From: Inia geoffrensis
Taxonomy: Eukaryota > Chordata > Mammalia > Artiodactyla > Iniidae
Direction of reading: 5' to 3'
DNA length: 64,000 nt
Assembly (NCBI GenBank): GCA_036417435.1
Contig: CM070910.1
Location: forward strand, 71,904,784-71,968,783
Positions 15,101 through 28,400 of the stretch are shown piece after piece; the first letter of the stretch is position 1; each line of letters begins with the position of its first letter. A program made the position numbers and the translations under genes. The notes under the pieces are model-generated. The model saw only the letters and a program-made list of their open reading frames with translations, had not been told where the DNA came from and ran no database searches.

Positions 15101-18100
15101 AGGGAACACCTTAAAAGAAATCAGAAAGGGACTTCCCTAGTGGCACAGCAGTTAAAAATCCACCTGCCACTGCAGGGGACACGGGTTCGATCCCTGGTCC
15201 GGGAAGATCCCACGTGCTGCAGAACAGCTAAGCCAGTGCACCACAACTACTGAAGCCCGCACGCCTAGAGCCCGTGTTCTGCAACAAGAGAATCCACCAC
15301 AACGAGAAGCGGGCGCACTGCAACGAAGAGTAGCTCCTTCTCGCCACAACTAGAGAAAGCCTGCGCGCAGCAATGAAGACTCAACGCAGCCAAAAAAAAA
15401 AAAGAAATCAAAAAAAGAAAAAGTGTTAAAGATAAAAATTATTTAGGGTTGTGTTTATTTGTGCAAATATTGAAAGATGGAATGTCATGCGTTAATTTTC
15501 ATTCACTTTGGTTTTCTGAGTTTAAATAGTTTTAGAGCCAAAAATTCATACTGAGATAAATCTGTAATACAATATTCATTTCAAACCTACTTATGTATAG
15601 TCTAATTTGTACCTTAAAAATTAATACCAATTAGTGTAGTCTTAAAATGTGAATTGTTTTTTTGTAAACTATGGATGGACACATACTAAAAGCGAAGGTC
15701 CTGAGCCCTGTCCTAGATTCCCAGGGTGGAGAGGAGGATGAGGCTGACTGCGGTTCGGCCAGTCAGTCAGGCGATCATCCTGGAGTTGGAAAAACAGTAG
15801 GTAAACAAGACAGACATGGGCCTTGCTCACTAGGAACCTATATTCTACCAGGGAAGACAGATAATAAGTGAACAAGAAATAGTTACAAATAGAGGTAAGT
15901 TCTTTGAGGAAAATAAGAATAGAGACTAACGGTAGGCAGGGCAGGGGTAAGGCAGCTGTCAGCCCTGTGGGCAAGGAGGTGCTCTCTGAGAAAGTGGTGT
16001 CTGCATCAAGAATGGAGGAGAGGCAGCAGCTCACTGTGCAAAGACCGAGCCTTCCAGCTAGGGGGAAGCACAGGCCCTGAGTCAGGATTGGGCTTGGTAC
16101 CTTCCAGATACAGAGGCACCTGAGGCAGAAGTGGGTGAGTAAGGACAAGAGTGATGGAAGAAAAGGTCGGAGACACGGGCAGAGGCCTCTGAGTGTCCAC
16201 ACAGTAGGTTCTTCTAGAAATTCAATGCTCTCCTGAAAAGACATCCACAGATGATCACACAGAAGATTAAACAATGAAATGATACAGCTAGAACCACGAT
16301 TATTCAAGCCCTTATGGATGGATTTATTTTCTTCATAAGATTGTATTTTAGATTCTAAGGTAGTGTGATAGAAAATTTCTAAGAATTTTTATTTTGAAAG
16401 TAAAATATACCAACTGTGCCCCAGGAGTTTTATTCAGCAATTGTGAGTTCAGTTCAGTATACATTTATTGAGTACCTGCCATGTGCTTGGTGCCATAAAG
16501 TGAGCAAGTAGTAAAATCAGTCTTGGTCCCCAAAGAGCTTTCAGCCTAATAAAGAGAAAAGGCTTGTACGCAAATAAGTGTTGTATGAAACAAAGTAGTA
16601 AATGCTGTGCTAGAGGTATACTGAAAGTTTGTGGTAATGCTGGGGCAGGTATTATCAGGAATAGCCTCATTTGAACTATGCTCTGAAGGATAAGTATGAC
16701 TTTGGCAAGGCGAGGAATGAAGGCAGTTGAGAGAGTGCGGCATGTGAGCACATTGAGAATTTAACTTTTTTAAAAATGTGCCAAGCATTTTTTTGCATTT
16801 GTGATACAGGGATGAGCAAAGTAAAGTTCTGCTTTCAAGTAAACGTCTATGTCAGGCGGTGATGAGTGTGTGAGAAGAAAACAAAGCAGCACACCTGGGG
16901 TCCAGGATGAGGGTTGCCATTTTAGAATGATCAGGGAAGGCCTTCCTGGGGCCTCATGTGAACAGAAATCCTGATAAAGTGAAGGAACGAACCACCTGGC
17001 TGTGTGAGGGCAGAGGAGACAGTAAGTGCAAAAACACCGTGGGGTTGGAACGTGCTGGGTTGGTTCAGAGAACAGCCAGGAGGTCTCTGCAGCTGGCGTG
17101 GAGCGTGGGGGAGATTTGCAGGAGATGCGTCAGAGGAGCGGGCACGACTGGGTTCTGTGACACTGAAGGTCATGGTAAGGACTGTCGGCTTCCCCCAAGA
17201 GGGGTGGGAGCCACCAGAGAGCTTCAGACAGAAGACTGACATTAACTGACTCTTGAAGACAGTTCCTCTGGCTACTGTGAGGAGAAAAGACTAGGTGCTG
17301 AGAGTGGAAGAGGCAGGCTGGTTAGGAGGGTATGGAGTAACCCAGGAGAAGTGAGAACGGCAGAGTGGAAGGGCTTGGAAGCTGTGTTGAGTTACGTGAT
17401 TAGAACTGATTCTAGTAGGCTCTGGGGAGCTCATGATCATTTGGAGGGGAATGGTGTTGAGGTCAAGCTAAAATTTAGAAAAATAATTAGCAGTGTTCAT
17501 GATGATGTGGGTGAAGGAGACTCTCTACCACAATTTATTGTGGTTGGAAATAATTTGCTTTTGTATTTTTATGAATATCAAGAAAGAAAAAAACAGTTTA
17601 TTGGAAGACATCAAAAGACTAAAGCAGGACAAACAGTCTCTTGAAGTAGACTTGGAAAAAGTGAAGAAAGAGAGAGACCAAGCCAAAGACCAGATTGCTT
17701 ATGCCACAGGTAAAAGTCTGAGCTGAAACGGTTTAACTTTATACTCCTAACTGTTCTAATCTTGAGTTAAGTAATAGCAATTGTATAGTATAATTAAAAT
17801 GCTATTCCTTGAAGTGATTGTAATTTTAGAAACTTAAAAAAATTAGTTAATAGGATGTGCATTTGATTGGTTTTAGCAGCAATAATTGCGAGACCAAGGA
17901 AAGTCACAGATTGTTTTGAAGTCATGGCATTGTAAGCTTAGTTGTTTGTAGTCATCCCAGCTAAACTGTGACTTTCCAGGGCACGGTCTCCCTTTTTATA
18001 CCTGGGTCTGAAACATAAGCTCTCAAGTATTTACCAAATGAACAAATGTTTGTAGAAACTATGTTTGTAGAAACACAAGGATGGATAATGGTATACCCCA

Positions 18101-21100
18101 CCAGGGAAAACAAAGAGAGTAAGATAACGCAGAAGGAGAGTAAGATAAGAAAGTTTAATATTAAAAAAATTAGAAATAAACATGAGGGTGCTAATAAGGG
18201 TTTCAGAGAGGAATGGCATTTGAGGGTCCTGACAGATGGAGAGATTCAGGAGTAAACGAATGGAGGGGGCCGCTCAAGAGTGTTTCATGAGCGTGTTTTT
18301 GGATACACCTGTGGATTGCGGCTTAGGATGGCAGAACGCAGGGCTAGAAAGGTTAATCAGAGAACCCCTTGTTTGCCAAAGTAAGGATCTTTCCTCTGTG
18401 ATATTATGATCTTCAGTGTAAGATGTGTATAGTAAAATCCACGTACTGTTTGTAAGAAATTTACTTTCTTCATCTGTAAAATAGAATAACAACAATTCCC
18501 ATCATATGTTTGTTGTATTAAATAAAGTCTTACATGGGAAGCACTCTCTAATGTTTGCCATTGTTACTTTTTAATATAATTATAGGAATTCTTCATTTTT
18601 ATTATCTCCTGAATCCAACATTTATTTTCATAGAAAAGACTTTCTTTTATAATGAAAGTCAGTGGGAAAACAAGTGATTTATCAAAAATTTCTATATGCC
18701 GGCTTTGCTACAAGTTTGAGGATTTGGACTCTGAACACAGTCTTCATCCTCCTTTACTAATACACTAAACTAGACACAGACTTATATACATCAGTTGTTT
18801 TTGGCCTCTTATTTTTTTCTTAATGCTTTCATTAGAGAGACATTGGTTTTCATTTAAAATCTTTCAATGTAGTTTATTTCCATATTTTGAAAAGTTACAG
18901 TGGAGTTATTGTATTACTTACAGGTGAAAAATTATATGAAATAAAAATTTTAGAAGAAACACATAAACAAGAAATAAGTCACCTGCAAAAAAGATTACAG
19001 TGGTATGCCGAAAATCAGGAACTTCTGGATAAAGATGCAGTTCGGCTTAAAGAAGCAAATGAAGAAATTGAGAAGCTGAAACTTGAGGTAATGATTATTT
19101 CAGAATGTATTTCTATAGATGAACCCTTTTATCTTCAACACTCCTTCATAGCTTTGTGTCGTCAAATCAATATACTCGAAATTCTGTTCATTAAAATGGC
19201 CGGTTTGACTTTGGTTTGTGTTTATTTGTGTAGTCTATTTTAGATTAGCCTGAGAATACAGTCAGCCATCTGTATCCACAAGTTCCCTATCCAGCAGATT
19301 CAACCAACTGTGGATTGAAAATATTTGGAAGAAAAACAGAGTTTCAAAAAGCAGAACTTGAATTTGCTGTTCACTGGCAGCTATTTTCATAGCATTATTA
19401 CATTGTTTTAGGTATTATAAGTAATCTAGAGATGATTTAAAGTATATGGGAGTTACAGGCAAATACTACACCATTTTATACAAGGGACTTGAGCATCCCT
19501 GGGGCTTCGGCATGCCCGGATCTTAGTATCTGCAGGGGTCTGGGAACCGGTGCCCCACGGTTACCAAGGGGCAACTGTAAATCCAAGCTCCTTAGCACAG
19601 CCTGTGAGGTCCCCATGTGGTCTGAACCCTGCCTGTCTCTCTAGCCGCATCCGTACTGCACTCCCCAGTCACTCTCCTCCCAACCACATGGGCCTCCCTC
19701 TGGTTCTTGAACATGCCGACCTCGTTCCACTTGTTGCTTTGGCCTAGAGTGTGCTCTGACCTAGCTTCTTCCTATGTCTCACTCCTTGTTCAAGTCTCAG
19801 CTCCGATTTCTACTTCCCAGAAAGATCTTCCTGACCTCTTAATCTAATGTAGCTACCAGTCTTACCTCCTCTGACTCTTTCTTCTCATTCCTTGAGTTTA
19901 TTTTCTTCATAGTACTTGTCACTCTCTGAAGTTATTTAATTTACTTGATGATTTTGTTTATTAGCTTTTCAACTGTCTCCTTCCATTAAGATATAAGCAC
20001 CATGAAAGCAGGGACCTGGCTTGTCTTGTTTGCTCTCCGTATCTCCAGCTCAGTGCCCTATCTGGGATCTAATAAGTGGATTAATGAACTGCCATTACGC
20101 TTCCCTCTTGGTGTTTCTCTGCTGTGTTTCAAATATGCTTCTTAACATGGTCTTTCCTTATTGGTAGGTTGAGAAACTGAAAGCTGAATCTGGAAATCCA
20201 TCCATCCAGCAGAAGATACGTTTAAAAGAAAAAGCAACTGATGCCAAAAAAATTCAGGATCTAGAGCGACAAGTACGTGTTCAGGGTAAATTTTCATTAT
20301 ATATACAGAGCATTTTTGTTTTCTCTTTTGTTTCAGGAGTTCCTACAAGATGTAGTCAACCTGGAAATTTGTGATTTTATTCATTCATTTTAATATAAAA
20401 CTGCCTCTGCTTTAAACTTTGAATACAGTATTTAAAGTAACAATAAAAACACAGTAAACAACATCATTTTATGTACTCTGTGGCTTTCTGCATAAAGCAT
20501 TTTTAAGAGTAATGTGTCTCATTAGGTGGTAGACCTGTTGATGAAAGGTTATTTGCATCCCAGCTCTATTTGACATCCAGGAAGAAGGAAAGAGAACTTT
20601 GCCACTCTGGGTGTAGAGCTAAGATCCCTTCTCCTGATCACCTGTAGAGCTAGGATCCCTGAAACCAGGTGAGAGAGGAGGGCACAGAAGGAGACCCTCC
20701 AGTTGGGAACATGTTAGTAGCGCTAGGGAAGTCCAGCAGAACGCCCTGGAAACCGAACATCTCCTCCCAGAGAGCTGGCCATAATTTTGAGCTCTGGCTC
20801 ACTGGTTAGGCTTTGAAATACTCATTTCATGGTCATTGTGGCTGGAAGACTTTTTTCAAAACCCATATAGTAACACTTACTAGGATAAAGGTTTTTTTTC
20901 ATTGAAATAGTTGTTTTGTAGGCTGGAATATTAATTGTACCTTATGTTTTTAAAATCTTCTATAACGTAGTATTTGTATTCATAACTAAATATTAAAACA
21001 AAATTAGAATTTCCAGTCCTGTGCATAAGAGAACATGATCCTGTAGTCAAGTCATGACCCTTAGACTACAGATATTATGCCATCACAAACCTGAAAATGT

Positions 21101-22366
21101 GAGGTCATCACTGGGCTGCATATCATCCCAGTTTTATGAGAAGAAGGAAAACTAAGCAAAAAATTAACTTCGTTACTTTACAGGACCTGTTGTATTAGAA
21201 GGTATGATTTGGTAGTTTGGTTTAGTGGCCAGGAAAGGAACAGGACTGAAGTGGTTTGAAGAGAGAGAAATATTCTGAAATAACTATAGTCTAGGTCGCT
21301 TGGCTTTTTTTTTTTTTTTCCAGTGCCTAAGACTAAGATTAGCCTATGTAAAAGAAGCTATCCAGAATTGTGAGAGAGGAAAGACCAAAGGAACCACTTC
21401 TCCACTAGATGATTTTATTTTAAGAGAATAATGTAGGGCTTCCCTGGTGGCACAGCGGTTGAGAGTCCGCCTGCTGATGCAGGGGGCACGGGTTCGTGCC
21501 CTGGTCCGGGAGGATCCCACATGCTGCGGAGCGGCTGGGCCCGTGAGCCATGGCCGCTGAGCCTGGGCAACCAGAGCCTGTGCCCCGCAACGGGAGAGGC
21601 CACAACGGTGAGAGGCCCGCGTACTGCAAAAAAAAAAAAAGAGAATAATGTAGAAGTGAATGTATGAGAGTAAAGAGATTTTGAAATTTCTTTGAAACGG
21701 TGATCCATATGGATCAGAAATACAACGTTTTATCAAAGTAACCTCCCTCTTTTACTAACACTTTCATTAAAAATTTATTGGTTTACTGTCTTAGATTATA
21801 TCTTTCTAAAATATTGTTAATATTTTGTATAGTTTGCTCACATACATTTCAGATCTTGTTCTGTTCCCTTGAACAGAACATTTCTATCCTAATGATTTTA
21901 AATCTTAATACATATTTTATAATCAAGGTATATCACAATATATTCAGAATCAGTTTGAGCCATATCCTGAAATAGATTAATTGTAGAATAAAACATCTTT
22001 TTTTCTAAATAGCACATAAGTAAAAGTGGGGCTAATTTATATGCATGTTATAGTGAAAATTTCCGATTATGTGTGTTCATTCATGCTTTTATTTAATGGA
22101 ATATTCCATAGTTTAATTTCCAGTGAGATTTAAAAAACAACAACAACAAGAGCCACACTGGTATCAGAGACCAAAGAATAAATTAAAAAGCAAAATGAAA
22201 GAAGATAGAAATAAAATTAATTTTCTGCCAAAAATGTAGTATACTTTGCAAAATATCAAAGTCAGATTGAAAATATTGTTTAGCATTTTAAATATGTTAA
22301 TTGTAAATATGTTAAAACAAATTCATTTAAAAAAATCTAGTCTCTTTTTAATATACACGGTGTCTA

Positions 22367-22407
<41 letters not shown>

Positions 22408-25400
22408 GTATATATATATACGTATACCTTTACATGCTTACATCTAATCTAGATTTTTAATACCAGGGGAAGCAAAATTAAAAATTTCTACAGATGAAAT
22501 GATCCATTTTTGTATCTGGATGTATTCCACTTTATGGTATATCTATGAATGTGCAAGCAGTCTTCAGGAATGGAAATATTTGCTGTTAACTTTGCAAACG
22601 ATGTGACCCTTAAGTACCTACTAGGAACAGTATTCAGTCTATAAACAGGATTTTGAGCAACCCATCTTGCCTTAGGAAAGGTAGTTTTTGGGACCAGATC
22701 ATATATAATAAAGACCATTTATCAGGCCCTCACCACGTGCTGGGCACTCGGCTAAGCACTTCACCGAGATAAATGTCATCTGATCCTCACTTAAATGTAT
22801 GAACACCATGAAATCAGTATTGTTACCTCCCCCATTTTACCGATGAAGCAAAAGAGAGATAGATTGAGGAGTTGACATGCTGCTAACACAGTCTTAACTC
22901 CAGACACGCTCTAACCTCTGCACTAGACCACCTCTGTATAGCTTCTTCTACATAGGTGCTATTTTATTTATTTTATTGCATACTCGGGGGTCAGAAGACT
23001 GTTCAACGAAGTTTTAGTCTCTATGTTTTTCAAAGGTATCTTAATACCTTAAACAAAAGCAGGTATACACACGTATGTGTATATAATATCAAGCTCTAAT
23101 TTCTGTGGACACAGGTGCAGTTTTTCCTTACAGAAAGACTGTGTAGTATGTTATTGTTTTAATAGACTAAATGAAAAGTTGTTTTTATGAGGACTTCATT
23201 AAATGTCATCTAATCCTCTTTGCTTCCTGATTGAAAGAAGTCATTTTAAAGTAGATTAAACTTTATTTGGAGGAGGACTGGGGTAGCGGGGAGATGGTTG
23301 CAGGCAGGGGCAAGTGCTTAGGAAGCTGTATGTTTATTACAAAAACTTTGCACATTCATGTGCAGATAAGTAATTTTTCAATCAGTAGACAGTATAAACA
23401 CTTATCTGAGGGGTGTCTGTAGAAAAAAGGGAGGGGGAAAGAGCTTTGTCCTCACAAAGATTGGTTGTCACTAGTATAATAGGAAGACCCAAGATCTATT
23501 TCAAATAAACATAAGAGGATTTCTGTAAATTAACCAGTATTAGATTAGACATTATACTATAGTGTGTTTTAATCAGGATATAAAATTTGAAATTAATTTG
23601 TGCTGCTGTGCATTTGATTCAGTCTTGAGATGTGATATGAACATCTCTTTGAAACCTAGACATGACTGATAGAGCATAATCTAAATTTTTACATTAAGCT
23701 GCTTAATTTTAATATATTTGTGACCTTAACATGCATACAAAAATATTTTAATAGGTTAAGGAAATGGAAGGAATTCTAAAGAGACGATATCCCAATTCTT
23801 TGCCTGCTTTAATATTGGCTGCATCAGCAGCTGGTGATACAGTGGATAGAAATACAGTAGAGTTTATGGAAAAAAGGATAAAAAAACTAGAAGCTGATCT
23901 GGAGGGCAAAGATGAAGAAGCAAAGAAAAGCCTTCGGACCATGGAACAGCAGTTTCAGAAAATGAAGGTAAGTGCTGGGTAGCCATGGAGATGGGGCTCA
24001 GAGGTGTACCATGGGGTCTGGGGGCTTCTTAGAATGAGACCGAAGAGTATGTCTTTGGAGGGCAGAGACCAAATAGAGGAATGAATTCCAACCCCACCCC
24101 CCTTTTAATCTATCTAAACGTACCTTACTTTTTCCTTTTTCCAGTCCCTATCCCACCTCCCTCTCCTGCCCCTGCTCACTTCCAGCCACTTCCTTCTTTC
24201 ATTTCTGATTCCCAGTGCACACCAAGCATTTCAGTTGCCGTCGCATGTGCTCTTCCTACTTCCAAAATACCCTTGCTTCCACTTATCCCCAAATTTACAC
24301 ACATCCCTCAAAGCTGAACTTGAATGTGCTCCTTCTGTGCCATCTTCCCTCCTTCCTTCCCTCAGGCCTCCAGACACACCCAGGTGCCCCTCTGCGCCGT
24401 GTTCATAGGCCCATTATCGCAGTTATCATAGGACATTGAAATTTGCCATGTCACTCAACTCACTGGGCTGTGAACTGTTTGAAGGCAGGAACTGAGTTTA
24501 TCTCTAGGATCTGGCACAGTGCCTGGCATGCAGTTGTAGCACAATAAATATTCAGTGATTGAATGAACAAAGCTCTTTCATGCCTCCCTCCACAGAGTAG
24601 ACTATTAGGTTATTTTGTTAATAATAATAATAAAGCTCCAATATGCAAATTCTAAGCTGACTTATTACGCCTATGAGATTTCTAAATTGATGTTAGAAGG
24701 GTGAAAATGTGCTATTTCTTACAGATACCAGTAACCCCAACTGCTTTCCCTATTTATCCTCAGGGAGTATAGTGTGTCAGTTTGCATAGAGAAGGGTACA
24801 CAATAATAGATTTGCTTGTGAGGTTAAAGTAAGTTTTGGTGCATAAAAACTTGTAATGTTATGAAGCAACATATAATTAGGAAATTACATAACATATATT
24901 GAGAATATATAAGGGTATGCCCTTCAAAGATAGGACTTCAACACATTTGACTGACTCAAGGAACATGGGCTTGGAGGCATCAGAATATATGGTGAGTCCC
25001 TGAATGAAGGAAAAGGCAGGACCTGGGAGAGTGCAGGGCTTCGGTAACTAATGAAATGTTTAGCAGTGGTTTGTTGTTACATGGATTCTTTTCTACAGAT
25101 TCAGTATGAGCAGAGACTGGATGAGCAGGAACAGCTACTTGCCTGCAAGTTGAAGGAGGCGTCCCAGAACCAACATGACAGCTCCTCCAGAATTAAAGCA
25201 CTAGAGAAGGAACTGGATGATGTTAAGGAGGCCCATCAAATCACTGTAGGAAATCTTGAAGCTGAAATAGATGTTCTTAAACATCAGAATGCTGAATGGG
25301 AGCTCAAGAAAGATGATAAGGATGATCAAGATTTCCAGTCTATAGAATTCCAGGTGGAACAGGCTCATTCTAAAGCTAAACTGGTCAGACTCAACGAGGA

Positions 25401-28400
25401 GCTAGCCGCAAAGGGGAGAGAGATACAGGACCTTTCAAAAACTGTGGAGAGGCTTCAGAAGGAGAGGAGAAAGATGCTCTCTAATCAGCACTCCAAGGCT
25501 AGGGAGGAAATGACTGCCAAAAGTGTGAAGAAACATGTTCTGCACCCGGGTAAAAGAAATGCTAACTCCTCTGGAACCCTGGAGGGCAAGCTTTACCAAC
25601 CACATACTTTTACTGATTCCGATATTTCAGAGGTTGTACAAGAAAACTGCAGACTGAAAAATGAACTGGAGAGATTAACTGTGGAGAGGAATGAGCTGAA
25701 GATGAAATCTGAAGTAGCAGTGAACCAATTTGAAAACTCCATGAAAAGGTAAAACTGTGACTTCGCAGTATATGGAGACATAAAAAGATAAAAATTTAAA
25801 AATCATAGATGTATTTCCCCTGGATAATTAGCTTGACCCTGAACTAAATTCATTACCAAATTTTAAGAACCTGTATTACATTGCTAAGCACAGATCTGTT
25901 TCAGAGTTGGATCTTCTACTTATTGGAAGCTCAGATTCTAATGAACTTGAATCATCATGTCAACCCAGTTCTTGGGCCGAGCAGTCTTACCTTTCTGCAC
26001 GTATCCAAATGGTGTTGATAAGCTGACCCACTGGGCCTTCCTGCAAATGAATACCATCATTTATGGTTGCTGTAGGCAGACAGCTATCAGAAAACAGCTC
26101 TTAGTGAAACTAGTTGACATTCTAAGAGGAAAAGGTCCTCTTCCAAAATAACTCTTCAAATTAGTCTTGTGATTACATCTCTTCAGGCCTTGAAGAACTT
26201 CTGTACTCATCCCTTTCCTTCTCAGAATCTCCAAGTACCATCTGCTGTCTCTTTCCTCAGCCTTCTTACATGCTCAGATCTTTTTCACCCGATCAAACCA
26301 AGTTCTGGTCCTCTGCCTTTCAGTACCAGTTTTCCACAAGTAGCCTCTCCTTTTATTTCCCCCTGACTTCCTCTAAGCGTGGCTCTCATCCTTTGAACCT
26401 GGTCTCTCAGTAGCCTTTCTCAGTCAGTGGAGTTTTCTCCATCCTCGTTTTCTGTGACATTGTTGACTACACTGCCATTTCTGAAAGGGTTTCCTCCTTA
26501 ACGTCCATGACTTGGCACTCTGACTAAAGCTCCTTTTCTGCTCCTTTTGACAGACTCCTGACTCCTTTTCCTTCTCCCTCCTCAAAAATCTGACTTTTAC
26601 CAAAGTTCAGGTTTTGGCTTTCTCTCTGTTCTCTGCTTTTTCTCCCTTGCTAAACTCATCTGTTCTCTATGGCTTCTATGAACCACGACTCCTAGATTTA
26701 CTTTTCAAGGCTTGTTCTCTTCCCTGAGCTCAGATGTTAAATCTAAAAATGTATTGGATTATTCCTCTTGGAATCAGTAGTATCACAGATTTTCTCTTTT
26801 TTTAACCATAAACTGGCTCCACCTCCCAACTTCCCCATCTCTGTCTATGACCATATTTTCAGTTGCCAGGCCCGGCTTTACCACCGTTATTCCTTGGGTT
26901 GACAGTCTATGGGGTGCTTCCTTATAAGTATTCATTTTGCTTTCTTCCTTTTTATAGTGTGGTCTACTTGGTTTACTAGACAGTTTTCCTACCCCACTCT
27001 CCCTGATTTCAGTTTCCGTCTCCCCCAGTCATCTAGCTTAAAAACCATTAATATTCTTTAAGTACTCCTGTATCTGAGTCACTCTGTTCTGCAGTGACTC
27101 CCAACTTCCTAAAGTATCAAGACTGAATTTCTCTACCTGGCATCTCAAGTCCCATCACCATTCTGATCCTGCACCATCAGAGTAGTGTTACTTGCCAAAT
27201 TTCTTTCCTGCCTTTTGCTCACTCATGTTTCATTTTCTAGGAAAAATATTACCTAGAACTTCTTAGAAATTTCTTGCTCCCATCTTCAACTCCTGTATAA
27301 CTTATGTACCAAGAAGCACTAATTATACACCACCTAATAGCTCCTTGAGAACTGATGTATGATTATACTTCTTTTGCAACCTGTAGGCAATAATAGGTTT
27401 GATTATGAAGTTTAAAATAAGGTTTGGGGCGTACAGAACATGTGTAGTTTAATGTTTGTGAAGCAACATGTTAATTGTGAAGTTATATAACATATATTGA
27501 GAACATGTAACATCATGCCCTTCCGAGATTAGGATTTCAGTACATTTGACTGACTTAAGGAACCCAGAGTTAGAAGCATCAGAATACGTAATGAGTGCCT
27601 GAGTGAAGGAAGAGTTAGGACCTGGGAGAGTGCAGGGCTTCTACCAGAGAATGAGGATAGGAAGCACCTAACAAATGCTTATTGACTGATTAGCAGCCAC
27701 ATCTAATTGAGTCATCATGGCAGTCATACTGCTTCCAAATTGAAACCTTGTTTCTTTAGTCCTGAATATGATAGTAGTAATGAAGCTGTTTGGAAAGAAT
27801 CATATTCTTTCCTAGAAATAATTTAAAATTCAGGTTCTCCTATAAATTTTCCTATACATAATTTATAATTTTTTAGTATTGTTAATCTGTTTTTCAGACA
27901 GCTCTGGGCCTGAGAAGTGAAAAGTGTGTCCTAGGCCCAGATTTAGGCTGCTTTTTACTATAGTTCAGTTATATCATGGGTGCTTTAGATTTTTATGCTT
28001 TTCTGAGGGTCCTAATCACACTGTTGACATGAAGAAATATAGTCAAGTAAGCAACTGATATGTTTGTAGTTTGGGGATTGCCATATTAATAAGTATCAAC
28101 AGTGATTTACTAAATATCTGCTTTCAGTAAAATTGTCATTTTTTAATCATTTTTCCAGTAAGGGGAAATGTTTATAAGAAATGTATCAGCTTTTTAGTAT
28201 AACTTTACCATTTACTGAACTGCCACTGAATGCATAAATTTTGTCATAGAGACAAATGAGTAGTCTCAGATTCAAGTAGTCTCAGGTTCAGACTACCCTA
28301 TCTCCTAAGAATTACCGTAAAGATCATTTTATTCTTGCAACCAGCAGCCAGCCCTGGAGTCATATGCATGGACCAAAAACTGGTGAGTGTTGCCTAGAAA

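Noticed and set aside
15669..16307. 212-codon open frame on the minus strand
   Set aside because: It lies mainly over an antisense L2 fragment and runs past its edge. No start context, splice sites or protein family signature.
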